A stretch of DNA of 19,356 nt, from the NCBI GenBank assembly GCA_023144145.1, contig JAGLGG010000042.1, positions 1 to 19,356 of the forward strand. The letters run 5' to 3'. Source of the stretch: Anaerolineales bacterium (lineage in GTDB: Bacteria > Chloroflexota > Anaerolineae > Anaerolineales > E44-bin32). The notes beneath the pieces are model-generated. The model made no database searches. It was not told the origin of the DNA and saw only the letters and a list, made by a program, of their open reading frames with translations. Position numbers and translations under genes: made by a program. Below, piece after piece: positions 12,965-19,356 of the stretch (positions are counted from its first letter, which is position 1; the number at the start of each line of letters is the position of its first letter).

Positions 12965-14635
12965 TCAGGTGTTTATAGCTCTCACGTTAAGCTGACGCCC
13001 TTCAATTCCCATATAATCATTTCTCTCAAAATGGAACGCGATGTCGATAGTGGGCTTAAGTTTTTTCATCAAATGTCCTTGATTGAAGGCGATTGAGTCA
13101 AAGATTTGCCCCCCCTGTTTCAACATCAACTTTAAGTGATTTCGTTCTTTCCCCACCTGGCGAGAGGAATGAATCTCAACATCCTTGGCGCCCAACAATG
13201 GCATCGGGTTTCCGATTCCGCAGGGTTGAAGCCTATCCAGAAAATCCAAAAATTCATGCGTCAATTCGTTCAAATTAACCTCGGTATCAATTTCAACCGA
13301 TGGAATGAGCTCTTTCCCCTCAAACTTATCGTGAGCAATCCTCAATATCTTTTCTTGAAATAGCTCAATATCCTTGGAGTATAAAGAAAATCCTGCTGCG
13401 GCTGCATGACCTCCAAATTTCAACAATATGTCGCTGCATTCTTCAAGTGCACCTGTGATATTGAAACCTGGAATGCTTCTAGCTGAAGCACGCGTTATTT
13501 CCTTGCTCGTATTCGCCACAATAGCAGGACGATAATACTCATCACTTAGCCTAGAGGCAGCCAACCCAATGATTCCTTCGTGAAAACTCTCGTCGCCTAC
13601 AAACAATATATCCTTTATCTCGTACCGCTCTTCAAGTTTTTGTTTTGCTAATTGAACAATTTCTGCAGTCATACGCTGGCGTTTTCGATTTGTCCGGTCT
13701 AATTCAGTCGCCAACTGTAACGCAGTATCGGTGTCATCCGTAAGTAAGAGGTCAACGGCTTTGTAAGCGCTATCTATCCGTCCGATGGCATTTATCCTTG
13801 GGCCCAATCCGAACCCAATTGTGGCAGTACTAATCCTCCGGTCCGCAGCTCCGGCCAATTGCAGCAGTGCTTCAAGGCCAGATCGTTCAGTCTTAGCAAG
13901 TTGCTCAAGCCCTCGTGCCACCAGACTCCGATTCTCAAAATCTAATGGTGCAAGATCGGCTACCGTCCCAAGTGCGACAAGATCCAGCAACGGCTTCTTC
14001 TCATTAACACCTAATGTTTGGAGAAGTGCACGAGAAAGTTTGTACGCAATCCCAACGCCTGCAAATCCTTTGAAAGGATATAAGTCCCCTTCCTGTTTCG
14101 GATTTATTACAGCTGTCGCATGAGGGATCTGAGGACCAATCTCATGGTGGTCAGTTACAATCACATCCAGACCAATATCATTTGCCGTATCAATGGCTTC
14201 AACCGCACGTATTCCACAGTCAACGGATATAACGAGATCAACTCCCTTGGATTTTAATTCCTGCATTACATTCTTATGCAGACCATAACCCTGAGATATT
14301 CGTTCAGGAATGAAATAATCGGTGTCAATTCCAAGATTCCCTAAAACTTCTACCAGTACGGCTGTTGCCGTAATCCCATCTGCATCGTAATCACCATATA
14401 TGATCACACACTCTTCGTTCACCTTCGCCTGGCTTATTCGATCAACAGCCGCCTGCATGCCTTTCAATAAAAATGGATCATCCTCTTCGGTAATCTCATG
14501 ATCAAGGAAGGCCTTAGCTTGATCACTTGATAGGATGCCTCTCGCTTTTAATATCTCCCTTTCTATCCGTGTGAAATCACGAAGATTAACGTCTTCATCT
14601 ACTGATTTCGTAGGCCACACCCACCTCTTATCCAC
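12965..14635 (-). CDS. recJ: Single-stranded-DNA-specific exonuclease RecJ
   Basis: RecJ degrades single-stranded DNA 5' to 3' in recombination, mismatch repair and restart of stalled forks. The product has 556 residues, close to E. coli RecJ. The DHH-family motifs are intact: GDYDADG at 81-87, VDCGI with D139, DHH at 162-164, then GFAGVGIAYKLSRAL and LGTVADLAPL. The C-terminal DHHA1 part contains FGGHAAAAGFSL, and an OB-like tail follows (HLKLMLKQGG). All metal ligands I can recognise are present, so it should be active. The start is GTG at 14635 with GGGAGG eight bases ahead. A hairpin with a U-tract, 68 bases past the stop, probably ends the transcript. Confidence 0.96.
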   Translation of the reverse strand: MDKRWVWPTKSVDEDVNLRDFTRIEREILKARGILSSDQAKAFLDHEITEEDDPFLLKGMQAAVDRISQAKVNEECVIIYGDYDADGITATAVLVEVLGNLGIDTDYFIPERISQGYGLHKNVMQELKSKGVDLVISVDCGIRAVEAIDTANDIGLDVIVTDHHEIGPQIPHATAVINPKQEGDLYPFKGFAGVGIAYKLSRALLQTLGVNEKKPLLDLVALGTVADLAPLDFENRSLVARGLEQLAKTERSGLEALLQLAGAADRRISTATIGFGLGPRINAIGRIDSAYKAVDLLLTDDTDTALQLATELDRTNRKRQRMTAEIVQLAKQKLEERYEIKDILFVGDESFHEGIIGLAASRLSDEYYRPAIVANTSKEITRASARSIPGFNITGALEECSDILLKFGGHAAAAGFSLYSKDIELFQEKILRIAHDKFEGKELIPSVEIDTEVNLNELTHEFLDFLDRLQPCGIGNPMPLLGAKDVEIHSSRQVGKERNHLKLMLKQGGQIFDSIAFNQGHLMKKLKPTIDIAFHFERNDYMGIEGRQLNVRAINT

Positions 14636-14670
14636 TCAAAATGCCTCCCAACCTCAATAACTAAAAGAAA

Positions 14671-14787
14671 TTAAAATTCAAATCCCGGCAAATGACGCTG
14701 AGCCGGAATTTGACGTTTGTATCTAGCATCGGCGAAATGCTCTTCCGCAAAAACCTGTGAAATAGCTTGTGTTAACCCTATACCCAT
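14671..14787 (-). CDS. Candidate 38-residue small protein downstream of the DUF4870 gene
   Basis: An open frame of 38 codons runs from ATG at 14787 to TAA at 14671, overlapping the last ten bases of the DUF4870 gene in another frame. The middle reads VFAEEHFADARYKRQIP and the end reads QRHLPGFEF. Its balanced mix of charged and aromatic residues is unlike most noncoding frames here. It could be a genuine small gene or the tail of a decayed one. Against it: no proper ribosome site, and its end coincides with an imperfect hairpin that may be a terminator. I do not recognise the product. Confidence 0.3.
   Translation of the reverse strand: MGIGLTQAISQVFAEEHFADARYKRQIPAQRHLPGFEF
14680..14711 (-). 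terminator. Imperfect hairpin, possible terminator of the DUF4870 transcript
   Basis: AAATCCCGGC (14680-14689) and GCCGGAATTT (14702-14711) pair over ten bases with one wobble and a 12-base loop. On the minus strand GAATTTTAATTT follows, a poor U-tract. It lies in the gap between the DUF4870 gene and recJ. Confidence 0.35.
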
Positions 14788-15101
14788 CCCTGATTTTTCA
14801 CGAACTCTGTGATTACAGGAATTTGAACGTATTCGCCGGTATATGCTTTATACGACCAGTACAGCATGATGAGCCAAGCAACACTGCTAACAGTACCAAT
14901 GCCACATGTAATAACTGAAAATACAGTAAAAAATATCCAAAATGCTACACCAGCAACTAAGGCTTGGACATTATGTGCACGGATAAATGGCCTATTTTTT
15001 TTATCTTCCACCAAGAGGATCAGAATTGGCGAAATGGGAGAGAAAAAATATGCTAGCGCAGCAAAAAGTTTATCATCACTCGTGATTTCATTTTCTTCCA
15101 T
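14778..15101 (-). CDS. Small integral membrane protein, DUF4870 (Tic20-like)
   Basis: The 107-residue protein fits the DUF4870 family. It has a short acidic N-terminus with DDKLFAALAYFF, a hydrophobic segment (about 14-31), the charged stretch EDKKNRPFIRAHNVQAL, two further membrane segments (about 47-85) and a C-terminal YKAYTGEYVQIPVI. The FIRAHNVQAL motif before the second helix is characteristic. The family's function is unknown. I start at ATG 15101 because GAGGAG (complement of 15108-15113) lies just upstream; the longer frame beginning at 15155 would add 18 residues without a ribosome site. It diverges from fmt and lies upstream of recJ on the same strand, 142 bases apart. Confidence 0.85.
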   Translation of the reverse strand: MEENEITSDDKLFAALAYFFSPISPILILLVEDKKNRPFIRAHNVQALVAGVAFWIFFTVFSVITCGIGTVSSVAWLIMLYWSYKAYTGEYVQIPVITEFVKNQGWV

Positions 15102-15265
15102 GTCAGTCTCCTCATATCTCAATTTTGTTAACGCTCTAGAATATTTTACTCTCACCCTCTACAATTTCCTAAATAAATCATTGGTTTCTTTAAGCTGTAT
15201 CGTTGCATGATCATGTAGAACAGTTTCGTATATCGCCTCAGATTTAAGCTATGTTAGGATAGGAC

Positions 15266-16201
15266 ATGCGCATTGTCTTCATGGGATCTCCAGATTTCGC
15301 TGTCCCAAGCCTGGATACTCTCGTTGAACAGTTTGACGTCGTCGGCGTGATTACCCAACCTGACCGACCCTCTGGAAGAGGACGTAGGCTCTCCCAATCG
15401 CGGGTCAAGGATCGGGCGATTGAATTAGGACTTTCCTTATTCCAGCCAAAACGAATGCGAGATGACGCATCTATTGAAATGCTGCGTAGTTGGCAACCGG
15501 AATTAGTGGTTGTTGCCGCCTATGGTCAAATCCTCTCTCAAGAATGCCTCGATGTACCAACCAGCGGAAGCATAAACGTTCATGCCTCTCTCCTACCACG
15601 ATGGAGAGGTGCTGCTCCGGTTCAAGCGGCAATCCTACATGGCGATACAGTGACCGGCGTAACGCTCATGCTAATGGATGCTGGTCTTGACACAGGTCCA
15701 ATTTTGGCACAGCGAATGTTGGAGATATCTCCAGTAGAGACTGGCGGAGAGCTTACCCATAGACTCTCAAAACTGGGTGCAGAAATGCTCCCCGATACGA
15801 TCTCGTCATTCATTACCAATGACATCGCACCCATACCTCAAATCGATGGCCGAGCAACTTATGCCCCCATGCTTAAGAAGTTGGACGGACGCCTCGATTT
15901 CTCACAAGTAGCGGTTTCTCTCGAGCGGCAAATCAGAGCTTTCGAACCTTGGCCTGGCTCTTACTTTCAATGGCGTGATATGAGAATTGTGGTGAGAAAA
16001 GCCCAAGCTACGGAAGGTGGAAATACTATGGAAATTGGTTCAATCCGTACGATAAATAAATTCCCTGCCGTTGTTACTGGGGAAGGATTATTGATCCTTG
16101 AATATGTGCAACCTTCTGGTAAGAAGGCCATGCGTGGCGAAGATTTTTTACGAGGTTCCCCCTCGTTCGTAGAGGAAAATGTATACTCCAAAGAGCAGTA
16201 A
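15266..16201 (+). CDS. fmt: Methionyl-tRNA formyltransferase
   Basis: Fmt formylates the methionine on initiator tRNA, using 10-formyltetrahydrofolate, before bacterial translation starts. It has 311 residues, the normal length. The catalytic triad is visible: N104 and H106 in SINVHASLLPRWRGAAP and D142 in GLDTGP, matching E. coli N106, H108 and D144. The N-terminal MRIVFMGSPDFAVP and QPDRPSGRGR are typical, and the C-terminal OB-like domain begins after residue about 205. AGGA at 15257-15260 precedes the ATG. Def (peptide deformylase), often adjacent, is not in this window; instead a histidine phosphatase and an amidohydrolase follow on the same strand. Confidence 0.97.
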   Translation: MRIVFMGSPDFAVPSLDTLVEQFDVVGVITQPDRPSGRGRRLSQSRVKDRAIELGLSLFQPKRMRDDASIEMLRSWQPELVVVAAYGQILSQECLDVPTSGSINVHASLLPRWRGAAPVQAAILHGDTVTGVTLMLMDAGLDTGPILAQRMLEISPVETGGELTHRLSKLGAEMLPDTISSFITNDIAPIPQIDGRATYAPMLKKLDGRLDFSQVAVSLERQIRAFEPWPGSYFQWRDMRIVVRKAQATEGGNTMEIGSIRTINKFPAVVTGEGLLILEYVQPSGKKAMRGEDFLRGSPSFVEENVYSKEQ

Positions 16202-16268
16202 TTCGACCAACTTTCGCGCATACTCGATAACATCTATCTATTCCTGTTCAGATTAGGAAAGCATCCAC

Positions 16269-16925
16269 ATGGCCCAAGAAAAGCAATCCATCCATCAACT
16301 CACGTTTCTCCGGCATGGCCAATCACTCGCAAATCAAAACCAAATTCTACAAGGGCAGCTTGACTCATCTCTTTCAGAAACTGGGATACAGCAGGCCTAT
16401 GCCCTGGCAAAATTATGGGAACTAGAGCGTGTTGTTTTTGATTTGGTCATATCCAGTCCTTTACAACGTGCACGAAAAACGGCGGAAATTATTTCAGAAA
16501 GATTGAATTTAACGATCGAATTCAGTGATTTGTGGATGGAAAGACAATTTGGAGTGGCAGAAGGAAAGTCTTATGAGGAGTTGCAGTCCCTACTCCAAGA
16601 ACGCTCCAGTCGATCTCCATATGATCCTGCATTCGCCGATGCAGAGAGTGATTGGGATCTCTTCATTAGGGCTTCTTCATCAATTCAAGAAATTCTTAGG
16701 CGCGAGCCAGGTCGTTATCTCGTCGTTTCTCATGGGGGAATGCTGAATTCTGCTCTTCACAGCATCCTAGGAATCCCACCCGCCCCATCGGGGACCCGCT
16801 CAATACTTCGAATTGAGAACACAGGATATGCAATTACTGAATACAATCGTTTAACCGAGAGTTGGATAATCTCAGTAGTGAACGACACCCGCCACTTAGT
16901 TAGCAAATTAGATTATGTTAAATAA
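16269..16925 (+). CDS. Histidine phosphatase family protein (phosphoglycerate mutase-like)
   Basis: The 218-residue enzyme belongs to the acid-phosphatase/phosphoglycerate mutase superfamily. H16 in LRHGQS forms the phosphohistidine. R67 in SSPLQRARKTAE, E91 and H155 in VVSHGG complete the active site. The size and lack of mutase-specific inserts suggest a broad phosphatase or an alpha-ribazole phosphatase (CobC) type rather than a true glycolytic mutase; no cobalamin genes are nearby to decide. TTAGGAAAG precedes the ATG. It lies 67 bases after fmt, and the downstream amidohydrolase begins 34 bases later, so one operon is likely. No export signal is visible. Confidence 0.92.
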   Translation: MAQEKQSIHQLTFLRHGQSLANQNQILQGQLDSSLSETGIQQAYALAKLWELERVVFDLVISSPLQRARKTAEIISERLNLTIEFSDLWMERQFGVAEGKSYEELQSLLQERSSRSPYDPAFADAESDWDLFIRASSSIQEILRREPGRYLVVSHGGMLNSALHSILGIPPAPSGTRSILRIENTGYAITEYNRLTESWIISVVNDTRHLVSKLDYVK

Positions 16926-16959
16926 CAGTACGCTCTCGCAATCTAGAGGGATATTTTTA

Positions 16960-18561
16960 ATGAGTCGATTCGCTCAACCAGACATCATTCTTTTTAATGC
17001 CACAATCCACACCTTGAATGAGAGGCTTGATGTTGTGAATGCCTTGGCTATCACAGCTGACCGCATCATCGCCGTTGGCACAATTGATGAGATGTTTTCG
17101 ATTGCTGCCCCAGGCACTGAGACCATCAATCTTGATGGAATGTGCATCCTTCCAGGCCTCACCGACTCTCATATCCATATACTGAAATATGCACAAAATA
17201 TCGAGCGGGTGAATTGTGAACTTCCATCTTTGGATGATTGCATACGTGCTCTTCAAACCAAACTCACAGAAAAGGTAAAGGGTCAATGGATCCAAGGACA
17301 TGGATGGAACCAGAATGTTTGGAACCGATTTGGGACTCGCAGTGATCTAGATGAAGTGAGTGAGGACCATCCAATTTATCTCACAGCAAAATCCCTACAC
17401 GCGGCGTGGGCAAATTCGACCGCCCTTGCGATCGCAGGTATAGATAAACATACACTTAACCCATCTGGGGGTGAGATACAGCGCGATTCGAATGGAGAAC
17501 CAACGGGAATATTGTTCGAATCTGCGATGAAACTTGTGTCTCAGCATGTCCCTGCCAACACTTCTGAAGGAAATGCAGATCTTGTTGCAGCAGCCCAAGA
17601 GCGTTTATGGAAATACGGAATTACGGGAGTTCATGATTTTGATGGTCCAAGCGCATTTTCTGCGTTGCAATTACTCCATGTGCGGCAAGAGCTTGGATTG
17701 AGAATAATAAAGCATATCCCAGTTAATTATCTATCGTCTGCAATCGAAATCGGCCTTATTCCAGGATTCGGGAATAAATGGTTACGCGTTGGGAATATTA
17801 AGGTCTTCATGGACGGAGCTTTAGGACCCCACACTGCCGCAATGTTCGAACCTTATGAGGGGCAAGGTGATAATGTAGGTATGCTCCTGCTCGATTCTAA
17901 CGAGCTGACCGAAATAGGTAAAGGCGCAATTGAGGCTGGATTCGGATTAAGCGTGCATGCAATCGGAGATAGAGCGAATAGTGTAGCGCTTGACGCATTC
18001 GAAAAATTGAAAAGAAACCAGTTTGATACCCACCACCAAATACGACATCGCATCGAGCATCTTCAGCTCTTACACCCACAAGATGTTAAACGCGTATCCC
18101 AATTGGGTGTAATTGCTTCAATGCAACCTATCCACGCAATTTCGGATATGCAAATGGCGGATAAATTTTGGGGAAAACGTTGTGAATACTCGTATGCTTG
18201 GAGATCGATAGTAGATACAGGCGCGACGATTACCTTTGGATCTGACGCACCGGTTGAAGATCCAAACCCATTTTGGGGGATTCACGCGGCTGTTACTCGC
18301 CAGAGACCAAATGGCGACCCAAGTCCTGATGGATGGATTCCCAAAGAAAAGATAAGTTTGCTCGAGGCGATAAAAGCATATACACGTGGCCCAGCATTTG
18401 CTGTGAATCAACTTCACCAATTGGGTAGTCTTACTGTAGGATCTTATGCTGATCTTCTCGTACTTCCAACTGATCCCTATAAAATCCACAAAAGCGAACT
18501 ATACGATTTGTTACCTTTAGGGACTATGTCAGGTGGCATGTGGAGATTTAGGGATTTCTAA
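16960..18561 (+). CDS. YtcJ-like amidohydrolase (amidohydrolase family 3)
   Basis: The 533-residue metal-dependent hydrolase is cytoplasmic. The first metal site HIH is at residues 71-73 (TDSHIHILKY). Later come IKVFMDGALGPHTAAM, SVHAIGDRANSVALDAF, HRIEHLQLLHP and the final metal-site aspartate in TFGSDAPVEDPNPF. This pattern is that of the YtcJ group, whose members act on amides, formamides or related compounds; the substrate here is not predictable. The N-terminus (DIILFNATIHTLNE) and C-terminus (GSYADLLVLPTDPY) form the usual beta-sandwich. ATG at 16960 follows GAGGG at 16946-16950. An in-frame ATG at 16915, overlapping the phosphatase stop, would add fifteen residues without a ribosome site. 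Its stop abuts the selB stop with no gap. Confidence 0.93.
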   Translation: MSRFAQPDIILFNATIHTLNERLDVVNALAITADRIIAVGTIDEMFSIAAPGTETINLDGMCILPGLTDSHIHILKYAQNIERVNCELPSLDDCIRALQTKLTEKVKGQWIQGHGWNQNVWNRFGTRSDLDEVSEDHPIYLTAKSLHAAWANSTALAIAGIDKHTLNPSGGEIQRDSNGEPTGILFESAMKLVSQHVPANTSEGNADLVAAAQERLWKYGITGVHDFDGPSAFSALQLLHVRQELGLRIIKHIPVNYLSSAIEIGLIPGFGNKWLRVGNIKVFMDGALGPHTAAMFEPYEGQGDNVGMLLLDSNELTEIGKGAIEAGFGLSVHAIGDRANSVALDAFEKLKRNQFDTHHQIRHRIEHLQLLHPQDVKRVSQLGVIASMQPIHAISDMQMADKFWGKRCEYSYAWRSIVDTGATITFGSDAPVEDPNPFWGIHAAVTRQRPNGDPSPDGWIPKEKISLLEAIKAYTRGPAFAVNQLHQLGSLTVGSYADLLVLPTDPYKIHKSELYDLLPLGTMSGGMWRFRDF

Positions 18562-19356
18562 TCATGCATTATCAGTAGCCAGACGTCGTGCATCGCCTTC
18601 CCTAACCGTTAAGCCAATTGTGTCGAGATGCTCCATAAGTGCAAGCGCGTACTTCCTGGTTGTCTGTAACAAATCACGAACCTCAGCAACTGTAATTCTC
18701 TCCTGATTTTTCAAAACTGATTCGATCTCTGAAACCATCGCTTGATAATCCGCGTGTCTAAAAACCACATCGGGGGAAACTTGAAACAACTGGCCTCTGT
18801 CAATTAGATAGAAATACAAATCCTCACCAACAGTTTCTTTACACTCACGCACTGCAGGAGGTCCGTATGGCGCGTTATTAAAACGAGTCAGTAAATGACT
18901 AATCAATTTCTCCTGGTTGGCGGATAACTCTGGCTCATACCCCGATCGAGCCACTTGTGAATCTGTAACTTCAAGCAACCCGCTTTCAGACAGCATTTTC
19001 AGCACTACTGGGTAAATTTGGCTTCCTAATCCAATACGGCTCTTCAACTCTTCTCGTGGCATTCCTAATCGTAGCGGAAATCTCTCGTGGAACACCTCGA
19101 TTTCTTGCCCAATTTGTTTAACTATGTTCTCCCAGGTCGCTTGATGCAAAACCAAATCCCTGCTGGTCAGGATCTCGCTCGAATCTATGAAATGCAGAAG
19201 CTCACCCTCATTAATTAACTCCTTAATCCTCTCTAAAACCAGACCCCCCTCTAGGCCAGTACGTTTCGCAACATCCGCTACTTTTGAAAGCCCCCGATTT
19301 ATAATCGATTGTTTGATAAGATCTTGGGGATCGGCGCCAACCATACTTTCTAGTCG
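18562..19356 (-). CDS. selB: Selenocysteine-specific elongation factor SelB, C-terminal part (partial at window edge)
   Basis: The frame is open to the right edge, so the start and GTPase domain lie outside the window. The 264 residues seen are the string of winged-helix modules that in SelB bind the SECIS hairpin of selenoprotein mRNAs. Typical features are the QLIRL-like middle with FPLRLGMPREELKSR, the ITVAEVRDLLQTTRKYALALMEHLD module and the closing TVREGDARRL. SelB brings Sec-tRNA to in-frame UGA codons, so the organism should make selenoproteins. No selA, selD or selC is in the window, and I found no gene here that needs UGA readthrough. The gene ends with TGA directly beside the stop of the convergent amidohydrolase. 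Confidence 0.92.
   Translation of the reverse strand, partial: RLESMVGADPQDLIKQSIINRGLSKVADVAKRTGLEGGLVLERIKELINEGELLHFIDSSEILTSRDLVLHQATWENIVKQIGQEIEVFHERFPLRLGMPREELKSRIGLGSQIYPVVLKMLSESGLLEVTDSQVARSGYEPELSANQEKLISHLLTRFNNAPYGPPAVRECKETVGEDLYFYLIDRGQLFQVSPDVVFRHADYQAMVSEIESVLKNQERITVAEVRDLLQTTRKYALALMEHLDTIGLTVREGDARRLATDNA

Noticed and set aside
13785..14123. 112-codon plus-strand open frame
   Set aside because: It is antisense to the well-conserved core of recJ, has no start signal and shows low-complexity Ser/Ala/Arg composition typical of a shadow frame.
14866..15210. 114-codon plus-strand open frame
   Set aside because: It runs antisense to the DUF4870 membrane-protein gene and has no ribosome site; the minus-strand product has recognisable family motifs.
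15206..15215. Perfect palindrome CATGATCATG upstream of fmt
   Set aside because: At ten bases it is short enough to occur by chance and does not line up with a recognisable promoter.
18559..18567. Readthrough of the selB TGA as selenocysteine
   Set aside because: The protein already ends just after the normal SelB C-terminal module, and no SECIS-like hairpin is apparent beyond the stop.

Overview
The window reads as ordinary chromosomal DNA of moderate G+C from a free-living bacterium. My best guess is Chloroflexota, Anaerolineae-like. This rests on the mix of protein types: an FHA-winged-helix regulator beside a Ser/Thr kinase, a membrane-tethered GH3-like protein, a winged-helix AAA ATPase, a YtcJ-type amidohydrolase and selB. 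It was not checked by any search, so the taxon is tentative (about 0.6). I see no insertion sequence, prophage, CRISPR array, rRNA or ordinary tRNA. Genes are densely packed, with stop/start overlaps, two convergent pairs that touch or overlap, and several TTG or GTG starts.

Layout. (1) 52-1056, minus: a response regulator with an HD-GYP output domain. (2) 1341-4350, plus: an S41 C-terminal processing protease, smpB and an unrecognised conserved-looking gene form a tight overlapping operon. Next comes ssrA (tmRNA) with its own extended -10 promoter and a clean intrinsic terminator. SmpB and tmRNA form the ribosome-rescue pair; the C-terminal protease upstream fits a protein quality-control theme. 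(3) 4410-6184: a divergent pair, an FHA domain fused to an OmpR-type DNA-binding domain (minus) and a Ser/Thr protein kinase (plus). The gap between them carries a tandem direct repeat. The arrangement resembles the mycobacterial EmbR/PknH logic, where a kinase phosphorylates an FHA-bearing regulator. (4) 6181-12064, minus: from upstream to downstream, a winged-helix AAA ATPase, a glycerophosphodiester phosphodiesterase, a CoA-transferase beta-like protein and a large exported, membrane-anchored GH3-like protein. The last two look degenerate at catalytic positions. (5) 12247-12933, plus: a family 2 glycosyltransferase, driven from back-to-back promoters shared with the AAA gene and possibly leaderless. 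(6) 12965-15101, minus: RecJ and a small DUF4870-like membrane protein, with a candidate 38-residue ORF between them. (7) 15266-18561, plus: fmt (Met-tRNA formyltransferase), a histidine phosphatase and a YtcJ-like amidohydrolase, probably one operon. (8) 18562-19356, minus: the C-terminal winged-helix part of SelB, cut by the window edge, so the host probably decodes UGA as selenocysteine.

The most unusual points are the kinase/FHA-regulator circuit with its putative operator, the GH3 and CoA-transferase relatives lacking expected catalytic residues, the unknown gene locked between smpB and ssrA, and an apparent recJ terminator inside the coding sequence of the convergent glycosyltransferase.
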